Shown here one piece after another: positions 6,972 through 9,091 of a DNA stretch of 9,091 nucleotides. The position numbers were made by a program, and so were the translations under genes. Positions within the stretch are counted from its first letter, which is position 1. Each line of letters begins with the position of its first letter. Location: positions 1 to 9,091 of the forward strand of contig CALDGV010000664.1 of assembly GCA_937941745.1 (NCBI GenBank), in the 5' to 3' direction. This stretch comes from an uncultured Prosthecobacter sp. (lineage in GTDB: Bacteria > Verrucomicrobiota > Verrucomicrobiia > Verrucomicrobiales > Verrucomicrobiaceae). The notes under the pieces are model-generated. The model worked only from the letters and a program-made list of their open reading frames with translations. It did not search any database and was not told the origin of the DNA.

Positions 6972-8740
6972 CTGGGCTGGGGCACGAGGTGTTCGGCCTC
7001 CTTCGCGGCTTCAGCACGGCGGGCTGCCGTCGCGGCTGCGTTTTCCTGCTCAATCTCGCGGCACCATCCCTTGATTTCGAGCTCGTTGAAGATCTTGCCG
7101 ATCACACGGCGGAGCAGGCCTTTGAGATTCGGCATTTCCACCTCCGCCAGCGCCCTGATGGCGGCTTCCTTGTAGCTTTCCAGAAGCACGTTGGACTTCT
7201 CATAAGCGCCGGTTTCCTCTGCCCAGGCACGCACCGTTGGCTTGTCCGGCAGCGTGGTGGCCTGCCCGTTCCAGAGGGCCTCCATGACTTCTTTGACCTG
7301 GCCCTGTCCGCGCTCACGCAGCAGCGCCAGGATGATGCTGGGTCGGATGCTCACCTCATTGTTGGCGGCGGAGTCATCGCCGAGGTCGTCGAGGTCGTCA
7401 CGGATCTGGTAGGCGATGCCGAGGTTTTCCGAGTAGGTGTGCAGCACATCCGCGGTCTCTTCGAGCTGACCAGCCATCGCGGCTCCGATTTTCAGGGCGA
7501 CTTCAAAGGCTGGTGCAGTCTTGCTGCGGAAGATTTCCAGCACCTGGGTGCCATTGAGCGCCACCGGATGGTTGTTCCAGAGCAGTTCGGCTCCCTGGCC
7601 ACGGCAGAGCTCACGCTGGCCTTCAGCGGCTACCTTGAGGCACGCCGTGCGCAGGTGGCTGGCGCACTTCATTTCAGCCAGCAGGCGGTAGCCTTCGCCA
7701 ATCAAAAGATCGCCGACGTTCAAGGCGACGCCGATGCCGTGCTCGGAATGCAGGGTGGGTTCGCCGTAGCGCTCAGCATCGTTGTCCTCAATGTCGTCGT
7801 GGATGAGGGAGGCCTTGTGGAAGGCTTCTACGGAGATGGCGGCAAGCTTCAGATCGTCTGAAATGGGGCCTTCGGGATCCTCCCGCAGCGCCTGATAGGC
7901 CGCGATGGTCAGGAACGGCCTCCAGCGCTTGCCGGCGCGGGCGAGCCATTCACGGGCGATCTCCTCCGTTTTGCAGGTGGGCTTGCCCAGCAAGGTGTCG
8001 AGGGCTTCGGGCGTGAACCAGTTCTTCACCTCGTCGTGAAGCGCGTTGAGGTTCAGGCGGCGGGTCCTGTCCTCGCTGGTCAGGTGGATGTAGTCCCACA
8101 CCCAGTCCACATCCACGGTGGTGTCGATGCAATCATCCTGCAGGAGCGGCACGGCGACGGCGGGAATGGCGGCTGCCTCGACGTAGGGGAAGGTGCGTTC
8201 GAGGACCGATAGGCAGGAGATGCCGACGATGGCCTCGATCTTGCCTGTCTGAATCAGGGACATGACGATGGCGCTGCCCTCGGCGACCAGAACGGCGTAG
8301 CCAAGCTTTTCTGCCTCGTTTTGGAAGTCCTGGATGGAGCAGAGGCCGCATTGTTTGCAGAGCAGTCCGAATTCATCGAAGGGCGCAGGACACTTGCTCT
8401 CCACCCGCAGGCACTTCGGCATCAGCAGCAGGCGTTTTTCAAAGGGCACGCTGGCCAGCGATTCGCGCCAGGTTTCGTTCGCCAGCAGCACGCCGGTGTA
8501 GTCGCGGTAGGTCTGTTCGATACCGTAAATCGCCAGGATCTTTTCTGTGTGCACCTGGAGTTCATCCAGCGGCACTGGCGGCACGAGCCGGTTCTGCTCC
8601 TGGTATTCACGGACCGATTTCAGGACGTGATCGCGGTCCTGCTTGGTCTGAGGAATGTTTTTCTTGGGCGGACGGACACGACGTGTCAGGCCTGGAATGA
8701 CCGGGGGCAGGGAGGCAGAGCGGACGGCGACCGTGGACAT
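6962..8740 (-). CDS. DUF116 domain fused to class I polyprenyl diphosphate synthase
   Basis: This encodes 592 residues, about twice the length of a normal synthase. Residues 1-60 are basic and Pro-rich. About 100-225 form a DUF116 domain with seven cysteines: C110 (MPKCLR), C117, C128-x2-C131-x2-C134, C176 (GISC) and C204. This matches the seven conserved cysteines recalled for that family of unknown function, and the cluster looks able to bind metal or Fe-S. About 255-555 is a trans-isoprenyl diphosphate synthase, with GKRWRP (270-275), the first Asp-rich motif DDIED (315-319) and the second DDLDD (448-452). These should bind Mg-diphosphate and add isopentenyl diphosphate to an allylic primer. 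The small residues just before DDIED (Ala310, Ser311) disfavour a short C15 product, but the chain length is unknown. The usual GK-x3-D/KTxP stretch after DDLDD is replaced by a GDDSAANNEVSIRPS loop. An Ala/Glu-rich tail (560-592) looks helical. No membrane segment is evident. The start has no Shine-Dalgarno sequence. Confidence 0.9.
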   Translation of the reverse strand: MSTVAVRSASLPPVIPGLTRRVRPPKKNIPQTKQDRDHVLKSVREYQEQNRLVPPVPLDELQVHTEKILAIYGIEQTYRDYTGVLLANETWRESLASVPFEKRLLLMPKCLRVESKCPAPFDEFGLLCKQCGLCSIQDFQNEAEKLGYAVLVAEGSAIVMSLIQTGKIEAIVGISCLSVLERTFPYVEAAAIPAVAVPLLQDDCIDTTVDVDWVWDYIHLTSEDRTRRLNLNALHDEVKNWFTPEALDTLLGKPTCKTEEIAREWLARAGKRWRPFLTIAAYQALREDPEGPISDDLKLAAISVEAFHKASLIHDDIEDNDAERYGEPTLHSEHGIGVALNVGDLLIGEGYRLLAEMKCASHLRTACLKVAAEGQRELCRGQGAELLWNNHPVALNGTQVLEIFRSKTAPAFEVALKIGAAMAGQLEETADVLHTYSENLGIAYQIRDDLDDLGDDSAANNEVSIRPSIILALLRERGQGQVKEVMEALWNGQATTLPDKPTVRAWAEETGAYEKSNVLLESYKEAAIRALAEVEMPNLKGLLRRVIGKIFNELEIKGWCREIEQENAAATAARRAEAAKEAEHLVPQPRIT

Positions 8741-8841
8741 GGGGGGAACGGAGAGCTAGGGGGCGGGAAGCAGGGAGTAAAGCCCGGGTCGGAAAGCTGG
8801 GCGCTTTTCTAACCGTGGCGCTGGCGCTTGGTCTTGCAAGG

Positions 8842-8858
8842 ATTGCGCTCCATTGCGC
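8842..8858. repeat. Short direct repeat upstream of the prenyl synthase gene
   Basis: ATTGCGC occurs at 8842-8848 and 8852-8858, one helical turn (10 bp) apart, in the 152-bp gap between the two minus-strand genes (8741-8892). Such phased repeats can be regulator sites, but no associated -35/-10 pair is convincing. Apart from this the gap shows no clear promoter, terminator or small gene. Confidence 0.3.
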
Positions 8859-8892
8859 CAAAATTGTCCATCCTGAGCGGCTCCACAGGGCT

Positions 8893-9091
8893 TCAGGCCG
8901 GTGGACCCTCCATGGCAGAGAGGTCGCGATGGTAATAGACCTTGATGTATTTCATGCCCTTCCGGTCGTCATAGCCTCGCTCCAGCATCGGCTGGGCTTC
9001 GTCAGCGGCGTGGCCGGGTTTCACATGAATCTCCACACCGGTGTCGAGCTTGAGGACTGCGCTCAGGCGTTTTTTGGCCTTGGAAACGTCC
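8893..9091 (-). CDS. 3' end of a gene, possibly NdpA-like nucleoid-associated protein
   Basis: Only the last 65 complete codons are inside the window, read on the minus strand from 9090 to the TGA at 8893-8895. The 5' part lies beyond base 9091. The visible C-terminus contains KKRLSAVLKLDTGVEIHVKP, then a helical segment with an acidic AADEAQPMLERGYDDRKGM run, then YIKVYYHRDL and a short Pro-rich end. The beta-strand pattern (LDTGVEIHVKP, YIKVYY) and the ERGYDD segment resemble my recollection of C-termini of 37-kDa nucleoid-associated (NdpA/YejK) proteins in related bacteria. That match is from memory and is tentative. The coding frame itself is well supported by composition and by the clean stop. 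It runs in the same direction as the DUF116-prenyl synthase gene 152 bp downstream, so they could be co-transcribed, though the gap is large for this compact region. Confidence 0.6.
   Translation of the reverse strand, partial: DVSKAKKRLSAVLKLDTGVEIHVKPGHAADEAQPMLERGYDDRKGMKYIKVYYHRDLSAMEGPPA

Noticed and set aside
6989..7861. 290-residue open frame on the plus strand opposite the prenyl synthase domain
   Set aside because: It mirrors codons of a motif-rich gene. The product has no recognisable motif and its length is explained by high GC content.

Overview
The window looks like a piece of chromosome from a bacterium of the PVC superphylum, most likely Verrucomicrobiota (Prosthecobacter/Verrucomicrobium type). 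This is inferred from style, not from a taxonomic marker. The clues are a non-catalytic tandem formylglycine-generating-enzyme-like (FGE/SUMF1) protein, a sigma factor followed by an unusual membrane protein, a DUF116-polyprenyl synthase fusion, a MoxR ATPase, and no Shine-Dalgarno sequence at any of the seven visible gene starts. There are no RNA genes, CRISPR arrays, insertion sequences or phage genes.

Layout. Bases 1-3682 (+) hold three closely spaced genes that probably form one transcription unit: the 3' part of a tandem FGE-like domain protein (1-1413), a membrane-anchored TPR protein (1433-3157) and a small membrane-anchored protein with an NTF2/DUF4440-like domain (3188-3682). Bases 3805-5016 (+) hold an ECF-type sigma factor and, 63 bp downstream, a single-pass membrane protein that may be its regulator. 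Bases 5024-5860 (-) encode an NAD(P)-dependent beta-hydroxyacid dehydrogenase. It converges on the membrane-protein gene with 7 bp between stop codons. Bases 5960-6952 (+) encode a MoxR-family AAA+ ATPase, divergent from the dehydrogenase. Bases 6962-8740 (-) encode a 592-residue fusion of a seven-cysteine DUF116 domain and a class I polyprenyl diphosphate synthase. It converges on moxR with 9 bp between stops. Bases 8893-9091 (-) are the 3' end of another gene, tentatively a nucleoid-associated (NdpA-like) protein.

How the genes relate. The first three products look like an envelope-associated group with protein-interaction domains and no obvious enzyme activity. The sigma factor and its neighbour look like an autonomous regulatory pair. 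The remaining genes sit in alternating orientations and are probably separate transcription units. Intergenic space is very small and no gene-free stretch exceeds about 150 bp. Both convergent junctions carry inverted repeats overlapping the gene ends. The most unusual item is the DUF116-prenyl synthase fusion, which joins a putative metal or Fe-S binding domain of unknown function to an isoprenoid chain-elongation enzyme.
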